A stretch of DNA of 64,000 nt from Aquibacillus kalidii (GCF_014280935.1 NZ_JACLZI010000066.1:1-64000), one strand, 5' to 3'; positions 52,779-61,446 are shown, counted from the stretch's first letter. Numbers and translations are program-made. The notes: generated by a model from the letters alone, not told the origin.

Positions 52779-52914
52779 TGGCAGGATGATTTTGTACTGT
52801 TGGCACATAACCTCTCTCGTTTGGCACATAAATGCTTGGAAGTGGCACATAACTCCTGAATAGTGGCACATAACTCATACAAAGTGGCACATATATAAAC
52901 AATACTGGCACATA
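52779..52914. repeat. phased TGGCACATA word array, period 21 bp
   Basis: TGGCACATA occurs without change at 52801, 52822, 52843, 52864, 52885 and 52906, every step exactly 21 bp; a degenerate TGGCAGGAT precedes at 52779. The 12-bp spacers differ. Read on the minus strand the word gives Tyr-Val-Pro every seven codons, but the sister array at 57046 has stop codons in that frame, so a coding role is unlikely. It lies between the prfB terminator and a converging small gene. Confidence 0.93.
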
Positions 52915-52961
52915 ACCTAACTCACGCCTAATATTATGTACGCTGCAAACAGCTACAAATT

Positions 52962-52990
52962 AAAAAGAGCTCCCACACAGGAAGCTCTCC
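52962..52990 (-). terminator. intrinsic terminator of the small membrane protein gene
   Basis: On the minus strand AGAGCTTCC and GGGAGCTCT form a stem, followed by TTTTTAATTT. It lies 10 bp past the stop codon. Confidence 0.8.
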
Positions 52991-52999
52991 ATAAAAAGA

Positions 53000-53206
53000 T
53001 CATCTACCGAACAAATTTAAGTTAAACTGTCTCCATTTAGACGTATCATTATTCATCGAATAGACACCAATTAGCTCAAGTGCAATACCAACTCCGTAGC
53101 CTAATCCCATTACGAAATCAGGTAGGTGCACTTCAAATTGACGAAGTAAAATCATAGTGACAATAATCGTTGCACCAACTGGAAAGCACATACTCATTTT
53201 CTTCAT
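53000..53206 (-). CDS. small membrane protein of unknown function
   Basis: I do not recognise this 68-residue protein. It has two hydrophobic helices (about 8-22 and 30-50) around a FEVHLPDF loop and a polar tail. AGAGGGTG precedes the ATG with good spacing, and a terminator follows, so it is likely a real gene. It might be co-transcribed with natA-natB, whose last stop lies 26 bp upstream. Confidence 0.72.
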   Translation of the reverse strand: MKKMSMCFPVGATIIVTMILLRQFEVHLPDFVMGLGYGVGIALELIGVYSMNNDTSKWRQFNLNLFGR

Positions 53207-53232
53207 TCGTAAACACCCTCTGAAAAATTATT

Positions 53233-54405
53233 TTAAGAATCTCCTAGCACCCATTTACTCTTCTTAAACATAAATGTAGCGGCTGTGAAAATTAATAGGA
53301 TGAACACTGCTGAACTTCCAAGTACCATGACAATGCTGGATATTTCATAAATACCTGCGATTAATTGTTTTATTAAGGCGAATATGTTTACAATCGGTAC
53401 GAGAAAGTGCAAGTTTGTTAATTCGTGTGGTGATACCATTAGTAATATGAAGTATGGTACCATGCCAAGCATCGAAATAGGTGACAAGTAGTTTTGCGCT
53501 TCTTTGACCGTTTTGGCTATCATGCTGAGCAACATTTCGATCGCTGCGATTAAAAAGGCGAATGAGAAGATCCCGATACATAGGCTAGTAACGAAAAACG
53601 GTAAATTCTGGTCTAACTGCATGGCACTTTTCATTTGAGTGGTAAATAGCTGTACGAAAACGACGAAGGTGATGACAGAGAATACGCCACTCATGGCACC
53701 TAATGTAGAAATCGTTAACCATTTTCCTGTTACAATGTTAATGCGCTTGACTGGTGTCATAATCAAGGCTTCCATCGTTTTCCGTTCTTTCTCTCCTGCA
53801 AACAGATCAGTAGATGCTGGGAGGCCACCCATAATTACTGCGAGCACGATGATTAATTGAGCAAAAATCGATACCATATAGCTAGAGGTAGCGTCGTCTT
53901 CTGGTGATAGACTTAACTGATTGATAGTGAAAGGTTCTAAGCTGCTAACGTCTACCCCTTGTTCCTGTAGTGTATTTCCGACTAATATTTCCTTTTTACT
54001 AGAAAGCAAGACAGTAATTTTATCCATAACTGTGCTAGCTTTCGTGCTTATTGGGTCTCCATGTAATTCAATAACCGGTTTTTCATTAGTTGCTAGAGCT
54101 TCTGTGAAATTATCTGCTACGACAACTGCTAGTGATGTATTACCATCTGTTACTTCTTCCACTGGGTTTTCACTTGAAATAAATTTTATAGATTCAAGTT
54201 CTTCTAACCAACTGACAACTTCCTCATCTGCATTACTATTAATCGAAACATCAATAACTTCTTCGTTATCTACACTAAACATAAAGTTATCCATAAAATA
54301 AACGAGCGCAATATTGAAAAGGATTGGAATGACGATACTGAGCCATAATGTTTTTTTATCACGAAAAGCGTCTTTCAGTTCTTTGAAATAAATATGTTTA
54401 ATCAA
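53233..54405 (-). CDS. natB: ABC-2 type permease NatB
   Basis: The 390-residue membrane subunit has one helix near the N-terminus (about 20-42), a large external domain (about 45-190) and five or six C-terminal helices (about 195-385), the layout of NatB/YhaP-like ABC-2 permeases. In B. subtilis NatAB exports sodium. I start at TTG 54405, with AGGGGG 7 nt upstream, giving MIKHIYFKELKDAFRDKKTL, the family-typical opening; a start 33 codons earlier would lie deep inside natA. The genes overlap by 8 bp. Confidence 0.9.
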   Translation of the reverse strand: MIKHIYFKELKDAFRDKKTLWLSIVIPILFNIALVYFMDNFMFSVDNEEVIDVSINSNADEEVVSWLEELESIKFISSENPVEEVTDGNTSLAVVVADNFTEALATNEKPVIELHGDPISTKASTVMDKITVLLSSKKEILVGNTLQEQGVDVSSLEPFTINQLSLSPEDDATSSYMVSIFAQLIIVLAVIMGGLPASTDLFAGEKERKTMEALIMTPVKRINIVTGKWLTISTLGAMSGVFSVITFVVFVQLFTTQMKSAMQLDQNLPFFVTSLCIGIFSFAFLIAAIEMLLSMIAKTVKEAQNYLSPISMLGMVPYFILLMVSPHELTNLHFLVPIVNIFALIKQLIAGIYEISSIVMVLGSSAVFILLIFTAATFMFKKSKWVLGDS

Positions 54406-55144
54406 TGCTATTCCCCCTAACGATTTTGGACATGAAGATATAATTGAGATTGTCTGTTTCTTCTTCTTTGTAAAGGTTTTGAAGTGTGCCGTTATACACA
54501 ACATTACCTTTGTGAATCATAACAATCGCTTCGCAAAGTTGCTGTACTTCTTCCATAATGTGGCTTGAAAAAATGATTGTTTTGCCTTCGTTTTGCAAAT
54601 GGTGAATAAACTCACGAAACATATTTGCAGATGTAATATCTAAACCAGTTGTTGGTTCATCTAACAAAATCACTTGTGGGTCATGAATTAATGTCCTAGC
54701 AATGGCTACTTTTTGCCTCATCCCTTTCGAAAAACCCCCAACACGTCGGTCTAAATAATCCTTCATACCAAATCGTGTAGCTAACAGTTCAATTTGATTT
54801 TCCGTATGGTGGCGACTTAGTCCGTATAACCTAGCAAAATATTGGAGGTTTTCCCGTGCAGTGAGGCGATCGTATAACCCTGTTTCACTACCGAACAAAA
54901 CACCTATTGTCTTTTTGATTTCAGTCGGATTTTTTTGTACATCTAAATTGTTTATTGAAATCCCACCAGAAGTTGGCTCTAAAATGCCAGCTATCATTCG
55001 TAGCAAGGTTGTTTTCCCTGCCCCGTTTTCTCCTAATAATCCGATTACCTCTCCTTTTTCAATTGAAAAGGAAACGTTATTAACTGCAGTTACCGTCTTT
55101 TTCTTTTCTTTAAATACGCGTGTTACTTGATCTATTTGGATCAT
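54398..55144 (-). CDS. natA: ABC transporter ATP-binding protein NatA
   Basis: The 248-residue ATPase has Walker A GENGAGKTTLL (about 37-47), the signature GGFSKGMRQKVAIAR (about 133-147), Walker B VILLDEPTTGLD and switch His in FSSHIMEE. It pairs with NatB. The ATG at 55144 has AGGAGGT 6 nt upstream. The NatR/NatK two-component genes are divergent from it and the intergenic region holds a 21-bp direct repeat fitting a LytTR operator, which supports the NatA name over other ABC-2 ATPases. Confidence 0.92.
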   Translation of the reverse strand: MIQIDQVTRVFKEKKKTVTAVNNVSFSIEKGEVIGLLGENGAGKTTLLRMIAGILEPTSGGISINNLDVQKNPTEIKKTIGVLFGSETGLYDRLTARENLQYFARLYGLSRHHTENQIELLATRFGMKDYLDRRVGGFSKGMRQKVAIARTLIHDPQVILLDEPTTGLDITSANMFREFIHHLQNEGKTIIFSSHIMEEVQQLCEAIVMIHKGNVVYNGTLQNLYKEEETDNLNYIFMSKIVRGNSID

Positions 55145-55212
55145 GTAAAGACCTCCTCGTGCTAAAGTTGTTATCTTAGTTATAAGCGAAAAATAACAGG
55201 GTGTCAGTAGGT

Positions 55213-55248
55213 ATGTCATGAAGCGTCCTTATGATGTCACAAAACGTC
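55213..55248. promoter_or_regulatory. probable NatR (LytTR) operator: 15-bp direct repeat at 21-bp spacing
   Basis: ATGTCATGAAGCGTC (55213-55227) and ATGTCACAAAACGTC (55234-55248) agree at 12 of 15 positions, with starts exactly 21 bp apart. LytTR-type regulators bind as dimers to direct repeats two helical turns apart. The site lies between natA and natR, upstream of both start codons. Confidence 0.75.
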
Positions 55249-55309
55249 TATTTTTTTGCTAATCCATGTTACAATAAAAGAAATAAAGACAGATGGATCG
55301 AGTGATAGG

Positions 55310-56011
55310 ATGATAAAGGTAGGTTTAGTGGACGACCAAGTATATGATTTAGAAAAGCTACAACTGATTCTTGGCAAACAAGAAGATGTGGAAATTGTGT
55401 TTGCAACAACTAAGTCTGAAGAGGCTTATGAACTTCTCAAAAAAGATGAGATAGATTTATTAGTCTCAGATATTGAAATGCCTAGTTTATCAGGCTACGA
55501 GCTAGCAGACTTTATAAATACATATGGATTGGATGTTAAAGTGATTTTTGTAACAGGCTATAGCGCCTACGCTGTTCATGCGTTCGAGCTGGATGTGCTT
55601 GATTACATTTTAAAACCATATTCTAAGGAGCGTTTGATAAAAGGGATTGGTCGATTTGAACAAAAGCAAACAGAGGTAACTAGCTCAGAGAAGTTGATGC
55701 TGAAACAGCAAAGTGAAATACATATGATTAACAAGAAGGACATTGTTTTTATTGAACGCACTGGGAGATCTACAACGATTGTCACACTCGCGCAGGAGCT
55801 TGAAACATACCAATCGCTAGTTCAATTGGAAAAACAATTAAATAAGCAATATTTCATACGTTCCCATAAGGGGTTTATTATTAACGTGCAGTATATAAAG
55901 AACTTCACGATCTATTCCAAGCATTCTTATCTTGTTCATTTTCAACAGACGAACAAAACAGCGATGATTACAAAAGCGAATCTAGAAACCTACCAACAAC
56001 AGTTTTACTAG
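55310..56011 (+). CDS. natR: LytTR-family response regulator NatR
   Basis: The 233-residue regulator has a receiver domain (1-115; Asp8/Asp9, phosphoacceptor Asp54 in LVSDIEMPSLSGYE, Lys in ILKPYSKE) and a C-terminal LytTR DNA-binding domain (about 135-230; KDIVFIERTGRSTTIVT, YFIRSHKGFIINVQYI). In B. subtilis NatK/NatR activate natAB. I use ATG 55310, which gives MIKVGLVDDQ; upstream codons lack homology. The ribosome binding site is weak. natK follows after 21 bp. Confidence 0.92.
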   Translation: MIKVGLVDDQVYDLEKLQLILGKQEDVEIVFATTKSEEAYELLKKDEIDLLVSDIEMPSLSGYELADFINTYGLDVKVIFVTGYSAYAVHAFELDVLDYILKPYSKERLIKGIGRFEQKQTEVTSSEKLMLKQQSEIHMINKKDIVFIERTGRSTTIVTLAQELETYQSLVQLEKQLNKQYFIRSHKGFIINVQYIKNFTIYSKHSYLVHFQQTNKTAMITKANLETYQQQFY

Positions 56012-56032
56012 GTTTGTAAAGGAGTAATTTTA

Positions 56033-56992
56033 TTGTATAGTAGAACTTTTTATTATTTTCATATTTTCCTCTTTTTACTGATATCGATTGTAGTTGGGTT
56101 AGATAGTATTAGTCGATCAGCTGTTACCGCTATTATATTTATAGTTGGTTTGGTGATCACGTATAAATTGTATCTCCAATCGGAAAAGTGGGCTAAGCAA
56201 ATGTGGTTACTATATACGTATCTATTGATTCAGCTGTTATGTAGTAGCTTGTTTGTAATACATAATTTAATAGTTAACGTTATTGTTTCCTTAATAATGA
56301 CCCTACTATTTATAAGCATTTCTAAGGTGATTGCTGAAAAAATTAGTAATCAAAAAAAGTTAGAGACTTTAATGGAAAAGGTAGCGACGATGGATGATTC
56401 TTTCCGTGTTGTTCGTGCTCAGCGCCACGATTTCATGGGACATGTTAGTAGGATTGATTTTCTAGTTTCGGAGTCAAGATTTGATGAAGGAAAGGAATAC
56501 CTGGCTGCTTTAATTAAACAGTATCAGCTTGTCAATTCTGCGGTAAAAGGGGAGGAAGGCCATGCAGCGTCGGTCTTATTAACCTACCAAAAGCAAGCGG
56601 AACACGTTGGTTCAGAAGTGTCATATCAGCTAGATGCACCAATCTCGCAATTGCCTATCCCAACTGTGGACCAGGTCAGTTTATTGTCGAACTTGCTAAC
56701 AAATGCAATTGAGGCAGCTAGCGAGCATTCGAATAAACAAGTTCAATTACATACGTCGATACATAGAGGTTTATATATTTTAGAACTCACTAACACAACA
56801 TTACCGTTACCTAACGAAATTGCAGACAACTTATTTAAACGGTTCGATCTAACTTCGAAACAGGAGCACCACGAAGGATTAGGTACATATATCATTCATG
56901 AGATCGTCACTAGCAACATGGGTCATTTAGAATATAAATATGAAGCTGAATTGATGGAAATAAAAATTAAATTCCCGATGGTGGAGAGGTAG
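56033..56992 (+). CDS. natK: sensor histidine kinase NatK
   Basis: The 319-residue kinase has three or four membrane helices (about 5-100), then a dimerisation segment with the phosphorylated His132 in RAQRHDFMGHVSRID and a GHKL-type ATPase domain: LSNLLTNAIEAASEHSN (about 216-232) and HEGLGTYIIHEIV. This is the LytS/NatK-like class that partners LytTR regulators. The start is TTG, with AAAGGAG 8 nt upstream. The sensed signal is unknown; sodium or proton-motive stress would fit NatAB. Confidence 0.9.
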   Translation: MYSRTFYYFHIFLFLLISIVVGLDSISRSAVTAIIFIVGLVITYKLYLQSEKWAKQMWLLYTYLLIQLLCSSLFVIHNLIVNVIVSLIMTLLFISISKVIAEKISNQKKLETLMEKVATMDDSFRVVRAQRHDFMGHVSRIDFLVSESRFDEGKEYLAALIKQYQLVNSAVKGEEGHAASVLLTYQKQAEHVGSEVSYQLDAPISQLPIPTVDQVSLLSNLLTNAIEAASEHSNKQVQLHTSIHRGLYILELTNTTLPLPNEIADNLFKRFDLTSKQEHHEGLGTYIIHEIVTSNMGHLEYKYEAELMEIKIKFPMVER

Positions 56993-56993
56993 T

Positions 56994-57030
56994 GACCAGG
57001 TCAAGATTAAATGGATCTGGTCTTTTTTGT
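56994..57030 (+). terminator. intrinsic terminator of natR-natK
   Basis: GACCAGGTC (56994-57002) and GATCTGGTC (57014-57022) form a 9-bp stem with one G-T pair, followed by six T. A 21-bp word array begins 16 bp later. Confidence 0.88.
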
Positions 57031-57045
57031 TCGATATGGTGTAGG

Positions 57046-57138
57046 TGGCACATATCTGAGATGTTATGGCATATAAGTTCCTAGAAGTGGCACATATCCA
57101 TCACAAACTGGCACATAAATCCATCAAAGTGGAACATA
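57046..57138. repeat. phased TGGCACATA word array, period 21 bp (second copy)
   Basis: TGGCACATA or a one-base variant (TGGCATATA, TGGAACATA) starts at 57046, 57067, 57088, 57109 and 57130, every step exactly 21 bp, with differing spacers. Orientation equals that of the array at 52779. In the frame that reads Tyr-Val-Pro on the minus strand there are stop codons, so the spacing is not kept by coding. It lies between the natK terminator and the yitT-type promoter. Confidence 0.92.
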
Positions 57139-57223
57139 TCTCCTTTTCATCCTCACAAAAACATCGAATCACATCATTATAGTATAAAAACATCGCTCCA
57201 TCCCTCTGTCACTCCATTACAAT

Positions 57224-57268
57224 ACAGTGCTAAACACTGTTGTGATAGGCTTCTATGCGTGTTATACT
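57224..57268 (+). promoter_or_regulatory. sigma-A promoter with upstream palindrome before the YitT gene
   Basis: TTGTGA (57240-57245), a 17-bp spacer and TATACT (57263-57268) form a sigma-A promoter. ACAGTG (57224-57229) and CACTGT (57235-57240), separated by CTAAA, form a palindrome ending on the first base of the -35, a position suited to an activator or repressor that I cannot name. Confidence 0.65.
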
Positions 57269-57334
57269 CCATAAGGTTGAAATCATGGAATTGATTACGA
57301 GCTTAAAAGTTTTAACAACAGAGGTGTTTAAGTG

Positions 57335-58201
57335 ATGATGACTAAATATAGACGTGAGCCGATGCCGCGTGTATTGGTTAATATAATTGAATATACACTT
57401 ATTTTTATTGGTTCTTTTTTCGTTGCAACAGCATTTAACGTATTTCTTTTGCCACATGAAATAGCATCAGGTGGTGTTGCTGGGATCAGTACGATAACAA
57501 AATCCTTGTTTGGATGGGAGCCTTCGCTTGTACAATGGCTCATTAATATCCCGCTATTTATCACCGGAGTCCTTGTGCTCGGGAAAAATTTTGGTTTGAA
57601 ATCATTGGTCGGGACGATTGTGTTACCGCTGTTTGTTTTTTTGACAAAGGAATGGGCAACAGCTACTCCGGATCCATTACTGGGAGCAATCTTTGGTGGT
57701 ATGGGTGTTGGATTAGGGTTAGGAATTGTTTTCCGTGGTAAAGCTTCCACTGGTGGGATTGATTTGGCAGCTCAAATCTTTCATAAATTTTTCCCACTGC
57801 CACTAGGCGTCTGTGTTGCCTTATTTGATGGAATGATCGTCTTGACGGCAACGCTTGTATTTTCTGTGGAACAAGGATTATATGCCTTAATTGCCCTGTT
57901 TGTAACTAGCAGAACGATAGACTTTGTGCAGGTTGGTTTGAACACATCCAAAAATGTGATGATTATAACCGATCAGGTTGAAGAAGTGCGCCGAGTCTTG
58001 CTAGATGATATTGACCGAGGTGTTACCGTTCTAAATGGTACGGGAGGATATACGGACGAAGAAAGAAAAGTACTAATGTGTGTTGTCGCGCAAAACGAAT
58101 TTAGCAAAGTGAAACAGATTGTCAGACATGTGGATGCCAAAGCATTTGTGGTTGCCATGAACGCAACCGAAGTACTAGGTGAAGGTTTCAAAACGTCATA
58201 A
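57335..58201 (+). CDS. YitT-family membrane protein (YvjA-like)
   Basis: The 288-residue protein has five or six N-terminal membrane helices (about 13-195) with the motif PHEIASGGVAGISTI (about 43-57) and FRGKASTGGIDLAAQI, and a C-terminal soluble DUF2179 domain (about 205-288; DDIDRGVTVLNGTGGYT, EERKVLMCVV) that is thought to bind a nucleotide or similar ligand. The position equals yvjA of B. subtilis, between prfB and ftsE. I start at ATG 57335, 8 nt behind GAGGTG. Confidence 0.9.
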   Translation: MMTKYRREPMPRVLVNIIEYTLIFIGSFFVATAFNVFLLPHEIASGGVAGISTITKSLFGWEPSLVQWLINIPLFITGVLVLGKNFGLKSLVGTIVLPLFVFLTKEWATATPDPLLGAIFGGMGVGLGLGIVFRGKASTGGIDLAAQIFHKFFPLPLGVCVALFDGMIVLTATLVFSVEQGLYALIALFVTSRTIDFVQVGLNTSKNVMIITDQVEEVRRVLLDDIDRGVTVLNGTGGYTDEERKVLMCVVAQNEFSKVKQIVRHVDAKAFVVAMNATEVLGEGFKTS

Positions 58202-58225
58202 CTAATTAAATAGTCTACCGGACAT

Positions 58226-58266
58226 AGGACCTATCTCTTAATATAGGAGAATGGGTTCTTTTTTAT
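58226..58266 (+). terminator. intrinsic terminator behind the YitT gene
   Basis: AGGACCTAT pairs with ATGGGTTCT (with G-T pairs) around a loop, followed by a run of six T. The remaining 58267-58479 is AT-rich leader of ftsE with no gene; cccB, found here in B. subtilis, is absent. Confidence 0.72.
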
Positions 58267-58479
58267 TTTGAAGAAACAAGACACTTTTACAAAAAAGATA
58301 GAATTATGCTAAAAATTAGTAGCGTTTGAAATACAAATGTAATAAAAATATGTCTAAAAAAATTGAAATTAGATGTTATAATAAATAGGACTTGCTAATT
58401 TCGACATTTGTTGCGAGATAATATTCATTGAAAAGATAAAATTGTTTTTTACTAATTAAATTAAAAAGGTGATTAATAT

Positions 58480-59166
58480 ATGATAGAAATGCAGGGAGTT
58501 TACAAGACATACCCGAACGGCGTGACGGCTTTAAATGGTATTGACGTCATGATAGAACAAGGCGAGTTTGTCTATGTAGTTGGCCCAAGTGGTGCTGGTA
58601 AATCAACGTTTATCAAGTTAATATTCAGAGAAGAGAAGCCTTCCAAAGGTTCCATCAACGTTAACAATAAAGATCTTCTAACCATGAAGTGGAAAGATGT
58701 ACCTTACCTTCGAAGAGACATTGGTGTTGTCTTTCAGGATTTTAAACTTCTACCAAACTTTACAGTCTATGAAAATGTAGCTTTTGCTTTAGAGGTAATT
58801 GAAGAAAGCCCAAAAGCGATGCGGAAGCGTGTAATGGAAGTGTTGGATCAAGTAGGGTTAAAGAATAAAGCTCGATTTATACCTGACGAATTGTCTGGAG
58901 GAGAGCAGCAGCGTGTTGCTATTGCTAGAGCTATCGTCAATCATCCTTCGTTATTAATTGCGGATGAACCTACAGGTAACCTTGATCCCGATACATCTTG
59001 GGAAATCATGAGAATACTAGAAGAAATAAATGCAAGTGGGACAACGATTATCATGGCTACTCATAGTAAAGAGATAGTAAACACAATTAAAAAACGTGTT
59101 ATTGCCATTGAAGATGGCTTAATTGCACGTGATGAGCATCGAGGTGAATACGGCTATGAAATTTAG
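58480..59166 (+). CDS. ftsE: FtsE, cell-division ABC ATPase
   Basis: The 228-residue ATPase has Walker A GPSGAGKSTFIK (about 35-46), signature LSGGEQQRVAIARAIVN (about 138-154), Walker B LLIADEPTGNLD and the switch His in ATHSKE. FtsEX does not transport; it relays a signal across the membrane to activate peptidoglycan hydrolases during elongation or division. AAAAGGTG lies upstream of the ATG. Its 3' end overlaps ftsX by 11 bp. Confidence 0.96.
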   Translation: MIEMQGVYKTYPNGVTALNGIDVMIEQGEFVYVVGPSGAGKSTFIKLIFREEKPSKGSINVNNKDLLTMKWKDVPYLRRDIGVVFQDFKLLPNFTVYENVAFALEVIEESPKAMRKRVMEVLDQVGLKNKARFIPDELSGGEQQRVAIARAIVNHPSLLIADEPTGNLDPDTSWEIMRILEEINASGTTIIMATHSKEIVNTIKKRVIAIEDGLIARDEHRGEYGYEI

Positions 59167-60049
59167 AACATTGAAAAGGCATTTTAGAGAAGGTGCTAAG
59201 AACATCCTTCGTAATAGCTGGATGACAATTGCATCTGTGGGTGCTGTTACGACAACACTTATCTTGGTAGGTGCATTTTTAGTCTTGATGTTCAACCTAA
59301 ATCATATTGCGGACAAACTAGAAGAGGATGTCCAAATAAAAGCATTAGTCGATTTAACTGCTGATGATGCCGAGATAGAAGCGGTTGGAGAAGCGATTAA
59401 CAAGATTCCGGAAGTGTCTAGTGTTGAATTTTCTACTAAAGAAGAAGAATTAGCAGATTTGGTTAAGAGTATGGGAGAAGAAGGGGAAGTTTGGGAGCTT
59501 TATGAACAGGACAACCCATTAAACCATGCCTATATCATAAAAGCAACAGATCCTCTTGATACAGAGTCGATTGCTAAAAAGATTAAGAAAATCGACAATA
59601 TCGAGAATGTTACGTTTGGCCAAGAGGCTGTTCAAAACTTGTTCAAATTTAATCAATTAGCCCGAAATATCGGCCTGGCCCTTATTATCGGATTAATATT
59701 TACCGCGATCTTCCTAATTTCAAATACAATTAAAATTACAATCATGGCAAGAAAAAGAGAAATTGGCATTATGAAGCTTGTCGGTGCAACGAACGGATTT
59801 ATTCGCTGGCCGTTTTTCGTGGAAGGAATGCTATTAGGTGTACTAGGGAGTATCGTACCTATCGCAGTAATCGTCACAGGTTACTACTATATTAGTGAAA
59901 ATGTAAGTGCCTTTAAACAATTTAATTTTGTGGAACTATTACCGTTTAGTCCATTTGCCTGGCAGATCTCTCTTATTATTCTATTAATAGGAGCATCGAT
60001 CGGAGTTTGGGGTAGTGTAATGAGTGTCCGCAAGTTCCTAAAAGTGTAA
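59156..60049 (+). CDS. ftsX: FtsX, cell-division ABC permease-like protein
   Basis: The 297-residue membrane protein has a first helix (about 22-46), an external domain (about 47-168) that contacts the hydrolase, and three C-terminal helices (about 172-195, 220-245 and 266-290), the four-helix FtsX layout with KREIGIMKLVGATNGFIRWP around 200-219. I start at ATG 59156 (GAGGTGAATACG upstream), giving MKFRTLKRHFREGAKNI. A coiled-coil M23 peptidase gene follows, the expected kind of target. Confidence 0.95.
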   Translation: MKFRTLKRHFREGAKNILRNSWMTIASVGAVTTTLILVGAFLVLMFNLNHIADKLEEDVQIKALVDLTADDAEIEAVGEAINKIPEVSSVEFSTKEEELADLVKSMGEEGEVWELYEQDNPLNHAYIIKATDPLDTESIAKKIKKIDNIENVTFGQEAVQNLFKFNQLARNIGLALIIGLIFTAIFLISNTIKITIMARKREIGIMKLVGATNGFIRWPFFVEGMLLGVLGSIVPIAVIVTGYYYISENVSAFKQFNFVELLPFSPFAWQISLIILLIGASIGVWGSVMSVRKFLKV

Positions 60050-60096
60050 TTACTAGTTAATTTGTAAGATATAAGAGGGGAAGGGGAAGATAAACG

Positions 60097-61446
60097 ATGA
60101 AGAAGACCTTAACTTATCTAGCAATCTCTACTTTGGTTGTTACTTCCATCCTGCCAGTTTCACAACATGTGTCGGCAGAAGGGGTTGGATCCCTTAATCA
60201 AAAAATCAATGAGCTAAAAGAAGAGAAAAGTGATATTAGCCAACAGAAAAACAGCATAACTAATAAAGCAAATGAAACTGCTGAAAAAATTGAAAAGAAT
60301 AAAGAAAAGCAAGAAGAGGTAACAAGTGAGATTAACCAAATAGATAATCAACTAGAAGTTACACAAAACAAGGTGGCTGCAAAAGAAACTGAAATAGCGG
60401 CTACAGAAAGTGAAATTAAAAAGACAGAAACAGAAATCAAAGATACAGAAGAGGATATTGTTGCGCTTAAAGAAGAAATAAAGAAAGTAAAAGAGCGTAT
60501 AGAAGAGCGTGAAGAGTTACTAAAAAATAGACTTCGTGCGATTCAAAAAAGTGGTGGAGACCTCTCTTATTTTGAGGTGCTGATGGGTGCTTCAAGTTTC
60601 GGTGATTTTATAAATAGAGCTACAGCTGTTAATAAGATCATGGATCAAGATAAAGAAATAATGGAATCACAAAAGAAGGATAAAGAAAGTTTAGAATCCA
60701 ATCAAAAGGAGTTAGAGGATAAGCAAGCGTCCTTAGAAGCTAACCGTGAAGGATTGGTAAGTAAGAAAGCATCTCTTGAAACACAAAAGCAAGAGTTAAG
60801 CAATTTACAAGCATCATTAAACCAACAATTGTCTAGTAAACAATCGTTGAAATCAGAATTAAAAGAAGAGGAACAGCATCTAGAAGAATATAAAATATCT
60901 ATGGAAGAAGAACGACGCGTATTAGCAAATCAACAGGCAATTATTGATAAAGCTATCCAAGATGCTAAGAAAGAAAAAGAACGCGTCGAGCAATTAGCAA
61001 AAGAACAATCATCTGCCAATAATGGTACATCAACTACTCCATCAACTTCTACTGGAGGAAGTAGTTCGTTTATCCGACCAACGTCTGGATATATTAGTTC
61101 GCACTTTGGTAGTAGAAGTTTAGGATACCATTATGGTCTTGACTTTGCAGCTGGTGCTGGTACACCGATATACGCTGTTGCTGACGGTGTGGTTACGAGA
61201 TCCGAGTATTCGTCTAGTTACGGTAATGTAGTTTACATTTACCATGCAAGCTTAAATAAAACAACCGTATATGCGCACATGGTAAGTAGACCGTCTGTAT
61301 CATATGGGCAATCAGTCTCACAAGGTACACAGATTGGTGGGGTAGGTAACACAGGTAATTCATTTGGAAACCATTTACACTTTGAAGTACACAACGGTGG
61401 ATGGAGCTACCACGGTGGAATAAACCCATTACCTTTCTTACCTTAA
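60097..61446 (+). CDS. secreted M23 peptidase with N-terminal coiled coil (EnvC/PcsB-type)
   Basis: The 449-residue protein has a signal peptide (1-28, cut near VSA-EG), a long Glu/Lys/Gln coiled coil in two stretches (about 32-150 and 180-305), a Ser/Thr linker, and a C-terminal LytM/M23 zinc endopeptidase. The metal ligands His345 and Asp349 (HYGLD) and His428 in HLHFE are present, along with His426. In FtsEX systems the coiled coil of such proteins docks on FtsX, so it is probably the hydrolase controlled by the two preceding genes. GGGGAAGG precedes the ATG. Confidence 0.93.
   Translation: MKKTLTYLAISTLVVTSILPVSQHVSAEGVGSLNQKINELKEEKSDISQQKNSITNKANETAEKIEKNKEKQEEVTSEINQIDNQLEVTQNKVAAKETEIAATESEIKKTETEIKDTEEDIVALKEEIKKVKERIEEREELLKNRLRAIQKSGGDLSYFEVLMGASSFGDFINRATAVNKIMDQDKEIMESQKKDKESLESNQKELEDKQASLEANREGLVSKKASLETQKQELSNLQASLNQQLSSKQSLKSELKEEEQHLEEYKISMEEERRVLANQQAIIDKAIQDAKKEKERVEQLAKEQSSANNGTSTTPSTSTGGSSSFIRPTSGYISSHFGSRSLGYHYGLDFAAGAGTPIYAVADGVVTRSEYSSSYGNVVYIYHASLNKTTVYAHMVSRPSVSYGQSVSQGTQIGGVGNTGNSFGNHLHFEVHNGGWSYHGGINPLPFLP

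Noticed and set aside
52717-52911. Minus-strand frame with Tyr-Val-Pro every seven residues
   Set aside because: It arises from the TGGCACATA array. The sister array at 57046 has stops in the equivalent frame, no ribosome binding site is present, and the frame runs on through the prfB terminator.
54406-54504. Thirty-three-codon N-terminal extension of NatB
   Set aside because: It lies wholly within natA and has no family similarity, whereas the TTG at 54405 has AGGGGG upstream and gives the typical N-terminus.
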